In this document: positions 33,580 through 44,205 of the stretch, piece by piece
How the letters are laid out: every line of letters begins with the position of its first letter
How positions within the stretch are numbered: position 1 is the first letter of the stretch
Assembly: GCA_024305745.1 (NCBI GenBank)
Contig: JAHRBS010000006.1
Coordinates: forward strand, 64,501-128,500
DNA length: 64,000 nucleotides
Direction of reading: 5' to 3'
From: Polyporus tsugae
Lineage: Eukaryota; Basidiomycota; Agaricomycetes; Polyporales; Polyporaceae
The notes under the pieces: model-generated
What the model was told of the DNA's origin: nothing
What the model saw: the letters and a program-made list of their open reading frames with translations, nothing else
The model's database searches: none
Position numbers and translations under genes: made by a program

Positions 33580-34834
33580 CAGTGACTCCTGCGCGCATGC
33601 TTCCGAACAACTTGTGCCACTCCGACAACTACTTGATGCTAACGATCTTCGGCATGTGGACTATGAGGGCGGATGGACCACGGAGGAAGATTCTAAGGGA
33701 CTAGAATAGTGTTCCGAGTCTCAAAGACAAGCAGGGACGCAGCAACGGTGGTCTTCATAGGTGCGTACCGGTGAATATTTTGCGAGAGGAAATACAGAGT
33801 TTCACTCGTTTGATTGCTAGATACTGTTTACGTCGCCGGTCGGGTGAATTCGAACCAGTGAATGAACGCCCTATTCAGGATCAACGAGGATGGCAGTGGG
33901 TTCTGCAGCGACAAGCCTCTTCGACTTCAACGGATCGCCATCGTACACGGTCTCCACCTGCATGGCGATCAGCACCATCGGCGGGACAACTACGACTGTC
34001 GTCATTCAATCAACAGTCGGGACCCAACAACATCAGAGCTCTCACGGACCACCTCAAGGCACGATCCCCGGGGCGGTGGTGGGCGGTGCCGTATTCCTTC
34101 CCCTCCTTGTCGGAGTCGGCTTGTGGTGGCGGATTCGTCGTCGCTGCAATCGCGTGCGATCCTTGAAGGGCACATCGAACCCAGACCTCGGTACGTCATT
34201 GCATATTCGAGAATCCCGTACAATCTACTAACGACACACCGTGACGCACTGCAGGTGCCACTGACCAGGCGACGCGCTGGACTCCGGCCACGACGGAATC
34301 CGTCCACCGCGCAGGATCACTCGCGAACCCGTCCTCCGACTCACTCGCAGTAGACGAGGCTCGTGAGCCCCTCCATCACGATGCAGTCTCCATAGCCGCC
34401 TCCCTATCCTGCTCTCAGGGGAACAGTGGTCCGCAGTCGACAGCCGCCCCTCCTCCTCCTCCCTCCTACTCCCTCCCAGAGCCGTCGGCCGACCTCGACG
34501 ACAGCCTTCTAAGGTCTGACAATGCTGCCGTTGCACTGGCAGAGCCTCGGGCTATCCTGACTAGCACGGATTTGAAGCCTGACCCGGCGCCCGGGCGGAT
34601 CTCCCCTCCTCCCCGTCTTCCGCGCATGAAAGCACGCCACGAGCTCCTACTGCAGCGCCCGGAAGCGCGAGTAACGTCTTGCTGGTTGGTGCAAGGGCGC
34701 GGCAGCTGTGGGCTGAGGGATATGGCGGCGTGCGCCTTGCCGGAGGCGGCGGTTGCGAGACGCGCAAGGGGAGGAAGATGATGACTCTGGGGGATGGGAG
34801 GAGGTTCTTCCGCCGCCCTACTATCGATTTTGAC
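33580..34834 (+). pseudogene. Membrane protein, tandem unit 3, decayed
   Basis: The first exon is recognisable (DANDLRHVDYEGGWTTEEDS) but ends in a stop (gaatag near 33,708). After an intron-like segment (gtgcgtaccgg...) only a remnant of exon 2 remains (MNALFRINEDGSG), then the frame changes and most of the stalk is missing. The membrane part is clear: SPSYTVSTCMAIS, helix (GAVVGGAVFLPLLVGVGLWW), RIRRRCNRVR. An intron (gtacgt...ctgcag, about 34,192-34,254) leads to the tail. The end reads YGGVRLAGG, then a frameshift near 34,775, then EEDDDSGGWEEVLPPPYYRF and a stop. It is a pseudogene, yet the terminal motif is still legible. Confidence 0.8.
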
Positions 34835-35346
34835 GGATTGAGCTCGCCGTTTGCTGAGTGTTTTCTACTTCCGGTTCCTGTACCATTTAACCTGAGCTGA
34901 TCACATTCTCTTCTGCTCCTCTGCCTCAGCGCGTCCGGTGTCGAGACTGAGAACGTTCGCGCGACAAGTCCTGCTGTTCAGCTTGACGTAGCTCCGCGCA
35001 AGATATTTTAACGCATCGATTGGTGCCGGATGGGCCTTGCGCGCGGGATAACTCCTGCAGCTAGTTCGAGAAGTTAACAAGGTACTTACTACGGCAGGCT
35101 GAGCACGCTGAGGCGAGCGGTGGAAGGAAAAGGAGGCGCTCGGCGAACGGAGGCGCCAATGACCCGCACCAGATGACGGTCATCACTTAGGCCCAGCGAG
35201 ATGCATATCTGGTGACTTTGCGGCGGCGTCTGACTCCTGCCGAGTCGGCGGTGCCATTTGACCTCTGCTTACTCGACAGGTGACATGTGACATACGGTAC
35301 CACGTCTCAATGAGACCCGGGGATTCGAGACCAGATATAAGGTTCG
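34835..35346. other. Intergenic, no ectodomain exon found for the next gene
   Basis: No coding frame is supported. I looked here for the missing first exons of the gene at 35,347 and found no match to the ectodomain pattern. Confidence 0.4.
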
Positions 35347-36518
35347 TATAAGACGACTCGGAACCAACATCGACACCTTCCGCAGCATCCAGCAGTGTGA
35401 ACAGTCACAGTCCAGCCATTCCGACTCTGACTTTGGGTAGCCACACGGACACATCAACCACCGGACAGTCTGGAGCGAGCCGCTCTTCGGCTCATTTTCC
35501 CTCCATCTCAACGATCACAGATGACACTTCAATCATTGTAATCTCGACGAGCGTATCGATTCCACCCACTCTTACCCCTTCCTCCATCTCAAAGATCATG
35601 GACGGCACTCCGGCCATCACAAACTGGACGAGCGAATCGATCCTACCCACTCTTACCTCTCTTCCACCTCCTCAGAGTGTAACCTTAACTACGGGTGCTG
35701 TCGCTGGCGTATCAGTCGCGGGTGCGTCGCTGCTTGGCATGCTAGTAGGAATAGCCGTCTGGTTCTGTCACAAGCGCAAAGTTCGTCGCGCTGCTTCAGA
35801 ATCAAATGATTTAGATGCACCGAGAGGTCAGTGAGATCTCGCTCTACTTCCTGAGCCTGAGCACGGTACAGTCCTTCTACTCAAGACTGACTACCATTTC
35901 CGCAGGTGGAGTCTCGGCCGTCGATTCTGGTCTACAGATGGTCGGGGGCGCGACGTTCGCACGTGACTAAAGACTATCAACGCGTCTTTTGAGTCGTCCG
36001 TCCGGCGGTCCTCGCCTGACAGCTCCGGTACACTCCTCCATACGGTCTCCAACCGTACTTCTTCGTCACACCTGCGGAGGAAACTGGTGCTACATGTGGC
36101 AACAAGTCCCCTCTCGTCTCTTAGTCCATCGGCAGAACGTTCACACATCCTCGAGGGCGGTATTCCACTAGCAGGTTCTGCAGATGGTTACGCGGCCTCA
36201 CTGCTCGGTCCCGGGATTGCAACCACCGTGGCCACTGGCAAATCGGAGGCTCCGCCGGGAGCTCTCCAACGTCCTTCGCAGGTCGAGTCCCCCTCAGTAT
36301 CTGCAGATAACGAACAGATCTCGTCAGTCACCACTTCCTGCCTTGGAGATAGACATACCATCTCGGGTGTTGGTGCGGTGCGGTTACAGCGCATTCCGAT
36401 AGAAGACGATGGAGACATGCGTCTCACCGGAGGCCCTCCGGGCGAGGCGCAACTAGAGGAAGTAAATCCAGACGGACTCTGGGACGTTCTTCCGCCGCCC
36501 TACTACCAGCGATTCTGA
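35347..36518 (+). CDS. Membrane protein lacking the ectodomain, PPxY tail; possibly a pseudogene
   Basis: An in-frame TAA precedes DDSEPTSTPSAAS, so the visible frame begins inside the Ser/Thr stalk. An 81 bp internal repeat lengthens the stalk. The helix (VAGVSVAGASLLGMLVGIAV) is followed by WFCHKRKVRRA. A donor gtcagt near 35,827 ends this exon. The tail frame is open after a TGA at about 35,965 (acceptor taaag just downstream, or tccgcag earlier) and runs to 36,518. It reads VGAVRLQRIPIEDDGDMRL, TGGPPGE and WDVLPPPYYQRF. No start codon in a good context, signal peptide or ectodomain is evident, so it may be a 5'-truncated relic or be expressed from an unseen upstream exon. Its conserved end shows homology with the units to its left. 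Confidence 0.5.
35501..35662 (+). repeat. Two 81 bp repeats in the stalk
   Basis: The segment starting ctccatctcaacgatc (35,501) recurs as ctccatctcaaagatc (35,582). Each encodes 27 residues ending (I/L)(P)PTLT. Confidence 0.7.
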
Positions 36519-37308
36519 GGGTTAGTGTCCTTCGAATGGTATGTAAACCGACAAAAATCGCGCTCTTTTACTACTAGGCGTACAATCCGATATTACGACT
36601 CTGGCATTTGTATTAGGGTCATGTGCAGGTGGTAAACCATGCTCACCGGAGGTGTATATAACACATGCTGCCCGCGACACACAGCAATAGGTTGATCCGC
36701 GATGTCGGAGCCGGACGCTCTCTTGAACAAGTTATGATAGTGAAATGCGTGGTTGGTCACCTTGGGCATCCCATATGCCAGTGTGCTCGATGCGCCGGGA
36801 TAGGATGACACCGGACGTTTATGTGGGCCCTAAGAAGTGGTATGATGCAGGAGCGCTGTACTACATCACCGGCGTCCATTACTTCCATCTGCCAGACCGC
36901 CTCTGGAAAGATGGGGTCATTAATCCGCCACAATGTGACAGATCTTCCTCTCTTTTCCACGTCTCTTGCGGTTGAGCGTGGACAAACCCTTCATCGAAAA
37001 TTCATTCAATAGACCTCCCATTACCTAGGAAGGGACTCGAGAACTCTAGGGCGTTCGAATGATTTGCTCATCCAACCCTTACCACAACATTTTCATCAAG
37101 CAGCCTACCATGCAGCCTGACAATCGTAAGTATCTCCGGGCTTAGGCGTCGATCACAGGGAGAACATCAGAATTTCGTTCGACGGGCTTATCGGCTGCCG
37201 CCCCATCTCAAGAGGCCGCTCTCAAGGCTGTACCGCTACCTCTCTCCTCAGGCTCCCGGTCTCGAGTCTTACCACGCCCCGTAGAGTTAGCTCTGTCCTT
37301 TCTTCACC
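36519..37308. other. Intergenic, promoter of the gene at 37,309
   Basis: Short frames only, none recognisable. The 100 bp before 37,309 are C/T-rich. Confidence 0.4.
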
Positions 37309-38561
37309 ATGCATTGGTGCACACGCTCTTTGTCTCTTATCACGCTCCTTCGCCTATCACTTACGGACGCATTGAGGATCGACGATTCCGATCCTACAGT
37401 CCAGTACAGCGGCCCATGGACCAATGGAAATAACATTCCGGACGACGTGTCCCTGAACTGGGACAGTACTTTGCGCTACTCAAATATCCCCGGTGCGATG
37501 GCAACATTAAAGTTCACAGGTAAGCTTGGTATACAGGCAACGACGTGTTGTCGCTCATGTTCATCCACCGCCAGGCAGCTCCATTGCAGTATTCGGGTCC
37601 TTCCATCCTCCAGGAAGATACAGTATGCAGTCGCAATACAGCGTGGATGGCCAGCAGCCCTTTACATTCATTCCTAACCAGGAGGTTCCTGCCGCGCTAC
37701 ACCAGATACTCTTCTACTCGTCGAGTCCACTTCCCTATGGCAGACACACTCTAGTAGTGACGAATCTTGGGGAACAGCTGTTCCTTGACTTTTTTGACGT
37801 TCAAAACGAGACGTCTTCAACACCTCCTCCCTCAACGACCCTTCCTGCAGCCACTACCAGTGCAATTATCAGTGAGACTCCGACTTCGAGTTTGGCACCA
37901 CCCGTCGGGGGTAGTCAAACGATGGCGGTGACGGCCACTGCTACAGACACGCAGTCTGAAACAAGCAGTTCACATGCGACCCCGGTTCCTCAAAATACAG
38001 GCGCAGATTCGATACCTTCCCCCACTACATCGAGTCCCGTCGGGACCGTGAAGCTACAACCGTCAGCGTCATGGGAGACAAGGACCGCTCTCGCTTCCAA
38101 TTCGGCCACCACCAGCAATTCTACCGCGACACCCTTCAGCGCTGCACAAGCATCCACGAGCGGAAGCTCGCACGCACTCTCCAAGGGAGCGATCGCCGGC
38201 ATCGCGGTGGGGAGCCTCATCATCGTTGCAGTACTCGCAGCCGCGACCTGGTGGTACCGGCGCTCGCGCGAGCGAACGTGGCTCGTCACGGATCTGCACT
38301 TCGGTAAGCACCCGATGCCGAACCGCTCTCATGCACATGGTGCACACGAAATCGCTCACCTACTTCGTGTTTGCAGAGCCGGCGAAGATGTCCGCGCCGG
38401 ATCCCAGCTTCCGCGGCCACCGCCCGACGCTTCCGGGCATGAATGCAAGGGACGTCATGCACGGCGAGCACCGTGCTTCTGACCGTCGGCAGGGCACGCC
38501 ATCGTCTTCCGTTCATATCGTTGGATACGGGGCATCCACACCGTCCACACACTCGGAATGA
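37309..38561 (+). CDS. Single-pass membrane protein, galactose-binding-like ectodomain, short tail
   Basis: Exon 1 (37,309-37,519) has a signal peptide (SLSLITLLRLSLTDA) and DDSDPTVQYSGPW to ATLKFTG. Intron 37,520-37,574 joins in phase 1 to exon 2 (37,575-38,303): SSIAVFGSFHPPGRYSMQSQ, GRHTLVVTNLGEQLFLDFF, a long Ser/Thr stalk, helix (GIAVGSLIIVAVLAAATWWY) and RRSRERTW. Intron 38,304-38,376 leads to exon 3, EPAKMSAPDPSFRG to a stop at 38,559-38,561. About 370 residues. The tail is only about 60 residues and lacks the GGVRLAGG and PPxY end; sequence after the stop (SPEVRVGGQGG near 38,650) may be its decayed remains. Ectodomain and membrane parts look fully functional. It belongs to the same family as 22,330 and 39,714. 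Confidence 0.82.
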
Positions 38562-39713
38562 TCGGAGCCAACTGTGGCATGGAGGACGCCGAGACCCTAG
38601 GGAGTCCACCCCGTCGTCGGGAGCGCCGTGACGCTCGAAGCCGTTGCATCGATGTCGCCAGAAGTGCGTGTAGGAGGGCAAGGTGGCAAATCAGTGATTG
38701 TAGTGGTGATGTAGTTTCTCTGCGTCTCGAGGAAACGAGTTTGATATCCCAGTATCTGAACACCGAACATACAACGCACATGAGGTGTTACAGCGCCTGC
38801 GCGAGCTGTCAGATTCCTGTCAAGGATCAACTATAGGCTAGAAGACGGTTTGACTCACTCCCTCGGCCGTTCAAGTCGTATAAGCGGCTCGGCCTCGACT
38901 CCGCAGGAAGACCGCGGCGTCTCCACGCATCTTGTTCATCTTAAGCGGGCGAGTTTGCATCCATGACAGGCGCAATGAAGAACGACGCTGGGAACGTCGG
39001 CCGTAGTAGAGCGCCGATCGACGGGGGATGAGGTCCTGGCAGCTGGAAGGAAGACAAGGCGGCGGAAGAGAAGATGAGGGGCGCGAGTGCGGGTGACGGG
39101 CTACCAGTTGTTGCTGCGCGCACCCTATGCGGAACGCCGACTGCAGTCATTGTGTCCGTCGCCCTCCACATGATATCAGTACCTTGTCGGATATCTGCGA
39201 AGCCAGGACACAACGGATACTGACAGTTAGAAGAGGGACTGGATTTTCGACGCGCGTGGTCGCTGACGCTGATTATAACTGTCCGGAGGAAGTACTGCTC
39301 AGCCGCTCATGTATGGAAGCTCTCTGACAAGGCAAATCACGGCAGTAGCCTGATCGGGACCTGAGCTCAGTCGAGATGATTCGCACGCAGATCACACAAG
39401 ACTCACCTTCTCAATTGCTGCATGGTCTAGACGACGGGGAACGGAGTCTCGAGGCAAACCCTAGTCGGCGATAAAGGCCGACTTCACTGTCGGTATCGTT
39501 TTGTTGGCTGAATAATGACAGGATACAGGCCCATTTCCGCACCAACATTGACCTGTCCGCTGTCGAAGGTTCGCACCGCGATTCGACGCGACGGCCTACT
39601 TCTCGCCCAATCCGTCAATCTTCCTGCTACCAGTTACATATGTCGAGCAAGGCTCTCACGCACCTAGGTCAGCCTCTTCCGCCGCCCTCCTTCCTGCTCC
39701 TATAGCGCATGCC
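38562..39713. other. Intergenic, no gene seen
   Basis: Short overlapping frames only. A minus-strand frame at 39,213-38,941 (90 codons) is not recognisable. The last 60 bp are a C/T-rich leader for the gene at 39,714. Confidence 0.4.
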
Positions 39714-41208
39714 ATGTCCAACCCATGCATGCGCCTCACGCTGACGTTCGTCTTCTGGGTCGTGTGTTGCTCTCGTAGGCTACGAGCGGCGACGACAGTC
39801 GTCGAAAGCACCGATCCAGTCATCCACTACACTGGGTTCTGGGAGCCGGTGAAGCTGAACAGCACTGCGGCATACGTTGTCTCGAACACAACGGGTTCAA
39901 AGGCTGTCTACACATTCGCAGGTCAGTCAATACGACAGCCTCAGGACCGCTCACGTATTGAATGCGGCGTGCTATCCAGGGACCAGAATATCTGTTTTCG
40001 GAGTGGTACTTCCCCGGGACTCGCCCCGTACTGCACAAGTATCGGAGTACAGCGTCGACGGTGGCACACCGACGCAATACACCGCTCCCGGAAACGCCAC
40101 TGGACCTGTGTACAATCTGCAGTTCTACTTGTCTGGTCCGCTCCAAGACGGGCAGCACACCATCACGATCCTCAACCTCGGCGATGAATTCATTATCGGG
40201 CATCTCGAAGTCACGACGGACCCACAACACGTCGTCACCACCAACTCCAACCCCGGTTCCACCCTCGCGAGCATATCTCCGGAACCGGGTACAACATCCA
40301 CTCCTTCATCCACATCCTCGTCCTTCCTTTCGTCGTTGACCACACAATCCCCCTCTTCCCAGACCACAAGTACTAATAACGGAACACTCACCTCGACGAA
40401 TTCCTCGACCGCCCTTTCGACTCTCCTGTCAACGCGTCCCACATCCACTACCTCGTCCACGTCCATCCTTCCAACTTCTTCGAGTAGCCCGCCGGACAGT
40501 GCAATCTCACAAGACCATTCCACGACACTGTCTAAGGGCGCAATGATCGGCGGAGGCATCGCGGGAACCCTCGGTTTTCTCTGCCTGGTCGGCGGATTAT
40601 GTTGGTGGGGTCAAAAACGAGGCAGACGAAAGCGCCAGGAATCCCCGGGTGAGCGTATAGTTTCTCCATGCCCTAAATATTACTCACCTTGTCTGTCTAC
40701 AGCCCCGAGCGATCCCAAGCCTCCACTAGGGATACCGCACGTTGCCACCTTACACGAGGCCTTTGGAGGTGAGAGCATCGCGCCAGATCCCGCGCGGCTG
40801 CGCAGAGGACCCCCTATCTACATCCCCATCGGCTCCGCGAGCGACCTGTCCGTTGGAGGCACTCAGTACACGTACACAGCGGGATCGAGTCGCGCCGCCT
40901 ATCAAAGCGAGAAATACGGGATGGACGACGTACCTCTGCATTCGCCCGTATCCACGACCAATCTCCTCCGACAACAAGCCAGCCCGACGCATCGCGGTTC
41001 CCCCAACCCAGTATCGCCCCTGGAGACCCCGGTGGAAGTACGCCGAATGTATCCTGATGGGAGACGGCGGTCGACCGACGGAGGCGTGCGGATTGCAGGA
41101 GGCCGGCCGGGACGACAGCGTGTGGACGACACGGGCGACAGTTTCCTCGACCTGGGGTCGCGGAAGAGTACAGGTTCTACCTTGCCCCCTGCCTATTACT
41201 TCGATTGA
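39714..41208 (+). CDS. Single-pass membrane protein, complete family member with PPxY end
   Basis: Exon 1 (39,714-39,921) encodes a signal peptide (LTLTFVFWVVCCSRRLRA) and STDPVIHYTGFW to AVYTFAG. Intron 39,922-39,979 joins in phase 1 to exon 2 (39,980-40,648): TRISVFGVVLPRD, DGQHTITILNLGDEFIIGHL, a Ser/Thr-rich stalk with several NxT/S sites, helix (GGGIAGTLGFLCLVGGLCWW) and QKRGRRKRQ. Intron 40,649-40,702 (54 bp, in frame) leads to exon 3, APSDPKPPLG to STDGGVRIAGGRPG and STLPPAYYFD at the stop 41,208. About 460 residues. This is the clearest full-length model of the family here: secretion signal, jelly-roll-like ectodomain, stalk, one helix, disordered tail, DGGVRIAGG motif and PPxY. Expected in the plasma membrane, role unknown; surface sensing or wall contact is only an inference. 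Confidence 0.88.
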
Positions 41209-41834
41209 GTGGGCTGATGGGGTCGGCATCGGGGGAAAGAAAGAGGGAGGGTTCGAAGGGATCCCCACGGCGTGACGGCTTGCACATGCCCACACAGATC
41301 TGCCTGGACGGGAGCATGACTGTAGCGAATATTGTATTGTGCTCACCGATACCGATACCCATATTGTCATACATAGAGTACGCAGCCCTGCACGGATGGA
41401 GGAGACCCCGAGCTCGAGTTTGAGGAGCTCACAGACAAGATCCGCCCACACGTGTTCAATGCGAGCGGACGCCGCGAATAATCAAGTCATCTGCCAGATT
41501 CTGAGTCCCGAGAAGACAATGAAATTTAATCCAGCAAAATGATACCGTCGAGCGGGGCAAGGAAGAGGATCATGATGAGGGGTGACATGAAGCCCGCTGC
41601 CGCAAGCGCTAGGGGAGCTGGACGCTCCGAAGTCGGGGCAAGCCGGGCTGTTTCGCGCTAACATCCAAAACCCCTCACAAGGATACAACGATACAAACAT
41701 CTAGTAGTACGTGTTACATACATAAATACCCCAAAGGTTTCCGTCACTAACAATACAAGTTCGTCCATATGCATAGTCCGGGAAGTGCACCACTCGCCCA
41801 TACTCATCATTTCTTCCTATCGGGAAGAGGAGCC
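41209..41834. other. Intergenic between convergent genes
   Basis: No gene is seen. It must hold the 3' ends of the plus-strand gene to the left and the minus-strand gene to the right. Confidence 0.4.
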
Positions 41835-42986
41835 CTAATCGTCAAAATAAGATCGCGGCTGACTACCTCGTTCCTGCAGGGGACGGGAAACGTTTGACGT
41901 AGACGCAGACTTCGCGAGCGGCGCACCGAACGGTACGCCGTCGGCATGGCGAATGTCACCTCCCGAACTTTCTAGCGACCTCGCAGGATACTTCGTGACG
42001 GCACCCTTGCTTCGGGCGACTGGGGGGGGATACCTCTGCCCCGCTCCCCGTACCTCCCCGGACGCCGGAGGAGGGATGGTTGATGAACCTATGGAACGCG
42101 AACGCGGGCGGGAAGCCAACGCGGAGCCGCCCGCCGGTGACCCTCGCGCGCCAGCAGTAGGAAGGGGACGAGGCGATGATGGAACCTCTGTCGCCTGGAA
42201 AGCATCTAGCCTCGGCGAGCCTGCGGTGGGAGGAGAAATGATGTCGGGCATAGACTTGTGGGTGCGGGAGCGCTGCGGACGAACGGACGCAGTCGTCGAT
42301 GATGCACGGTCCGGTTCCTGCGCCGCTACTGTCCATGTGCCGGTCAAGGAGAGTTCTGTCGGCGTGGAAGGCAGCCTGAGCGCGATGTCCGCGAGCGTTG
42401 CGTTCGTGAGGCGCGACGTCTCACGGGTTCGTGCTGTGGATTGCACTGGCCAAGCGCCGGAGGCTGAGTGCGGACTTGGAGGCACGGAAGCAGCGGTCTC
42501 GCTCTGGGCTCGATAGAGGGATTCATAGGTGGAGAATGTTTGCTGGAATAGCTGTGGATCCAGCCTGGCAGATTGGGAAAAGCGAGGTTGCACAGGGAGA
42601 GGGGTGGATGTCGGGAGCCCGCTAGGCGGTTCTAACCGGAACGACGTCGCGGGGGCCGCTATTTTCGTTTCCTCCTCCACGGGCAGCAGCACGTCCCCCG
42701 GGGTCATCTCCGTTGTTTTCCTTTCTCCCTCTCGTCTAGAATGCGCGCGAGCTGGAAGTTCTGTCAGAGCGATGTCTGAGGTACCTACCCAGGTTATCGA
42801 GATGAATATCAGTTGTAGATGCAACTCACCTTCGGTGATCTCTCCCTGCATCCCCCCTCCCTTCGACCTTCCGCGCCGCCGATGGCAGGCGTAACAGAGT
42901 GCCGCGGCGAAACAAACGGTCACGAAGACCGCGCCAACACCAATGATCGCAAAGAGAACCTCGGATTTGAGGGCGATCGTGACCAT
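41835..42986 (-). CDS. Ectodomain-less single-pass membrane protein with long disordered tail
   Basis: The frame starts at 42,986 with MVTIALKSEVLF and a transmembrane helix (AIIGVGAVFVTVCFAAALCY) followed by HRRRGRSKGGG. A canonical 54 bp intron (42,829-42,776, gtgagt...ctcag) fits after GEITE and keeps the frame. The tail of about 300 residues is Pro/Ser/Arg-rich (for example GARGSPAGGSALASRPRSRS) and ends GSQPRSYFDD. No signal peptide, ectodomain or PPxY motif is seen. The helix near the N-terminus suggests a signal-anchor protein with the tail in the cytoplasm. Design matches 26,578-27,704, but sequence similarity is limited to the membrane region and composition. Function unknown. Confidence 0.75.
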   Translation of the reverse strand: MVTIALKSEVLFAIIGVGAVFVTVCFAAALCYACHRRRGRSKGGGMQGEITEGELHLQLIFISITWVGTSDIALTELPARAHSRREGERKTTEMTPGDVLLPVEEETKIAAPATSFRLEPPSGLPTSTPLPVQPRFSQSARLDPQLFQQTFSTYESLYRAQSETAASVPPSPHSASGAWPVQSTARTRETSRLTNATLADIALRLPSTPTELSLTGTWTVAAQEPDRASSTTASVRPQRSRTHKSMPDIISPPTAGSPRLDAFQATEVPSSPRPLPTAGARGSPAGGSALASRPRSRSIGSSTIPPPASGEVRGAGQRYPPPVARSKGAVTKYPARSLESSGGDIRHADGVPFGAPLAKSASTSNVSRPLQERGSQPRSYFDD

Positions 42987-44205
42987 GTCCTACACTCAAT
43001 GTAGAAACACATAGTCTCGCAACGATGAGAGTGGATGAAAGGGATAGGAACCGCGACCACGAAGCAGAGCCTTCTACCTCCAAGCCGTGCTAGTTAATGG
43101 CACCGGGGAGAACATCTGGAAGCGTCTTGACTCTTATCACTATCATGGTCGACGTGGAGACGGAGCGGCCGGAAACTGTGCATGCGCAGCAGGCCGAAGC
43201 ATGAATTGGCGGCCCTGGCCCCTGACCGATGGTTTGGACGGAGCGTACTATAAGTAGTAGTCTGCCTTGACGATGATCAAGAGTGCTCACCCGCAACTGC
43301 GATGGAATGACGGAGTCGTGTCAGGAACATGTTCATGTCGATCGGGTTTTGAGGCTGTGAAGGCACATTACTAGCCGACCTGGGACCGGGAAAGCCAAAA
43401 AGATGTTAGTTGCGCGCCGCATCGCCGTCGACAGTGTTGTGATCAGGCTTTCGGGGAAATTCGAAGTAAGTACAATTATAGCATCATCATCATGACCACG
43501 ATACGGCATCTCGCGGGAAGGCTATCGGCATTTAATTATGAGGACCCGCAGTCCAACACAGCACCGAGCATGAGACGACCGTCCGGCTATGCGTCAAGTA
43601 CGCAAAGGGGCAGTGCTGGAAATAGTAACGGGATAGCGTAAGGAAGAAGTACTCAAGCTTCTTCATTGCGGCGGTTGTGAGTGGTGACTTCTTGGAAAAC
43701 CACTTGCGCGGCTATGCCCACCAAGCAACACGACATCCCGTGCCACCCACCCGCACCCGAGTCGTCTACCCAACGTAAACTACTAACTGCTCTCTGCCCG
43801 ACCGACGTTCTCTGAACTACGCAGAGTCTGCGTAGTTCGCTCGGTGACAGAGCTAGAGATGAGAACGGTCGAACCGGGAAGGCGTGTACCGGGGTGGGAG
43901 AAGGTGAGAGAACGGACTTGATCGCCAAGACGGGTTGTGAATCTTCTGGCTGAGGTCCGCCCCAGTCCGATCATGGGCACGGGAGATGATCGAGGTGGCA
44001 CTGGTCCGTCAAGCAACAACCATCCGGCCCTGGCCCTGGATCGACCGTGCGAGACGAATAGCGTAGCAAGGAATGCGGTAAGCATTTTTGCCAGACTCGC
44101 GACACAAGAACGGGAACGGGGTGTATCTCGCAGTCTGTCAACGCCTTGCCATGGAACGAGAAGAACGCACGGCTCACCATAATGCAACGTGTACAGTCCT
44201 GGTAT
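42987..44205. other. Intergenic, no gene supported
   Basis: Overlapping minus-strand frames (44,187-43,783 and neighbours) are not recognisable. A perfect inverted repeat lies at 43,814-43,838. Confidence 0.4.
43814..43838. repeat. Inverted repeat, 11 bp arms, 3 bp loop
   Basis: The arms gaactacgcag and ctgcgtagttc are perfect complements around agt. It could form a hairpin in RNA or bind a dimeric regulator; nothing nearby decides between these or chance. Confidence 0.6.

Noticed and set aside
41953..42516. A 187-codon plus-strand frame
   Set aside because: Antisense shadow of the Pro/Ser/Arg-rich tail of the minus-strand gene at 41,835-42,986.
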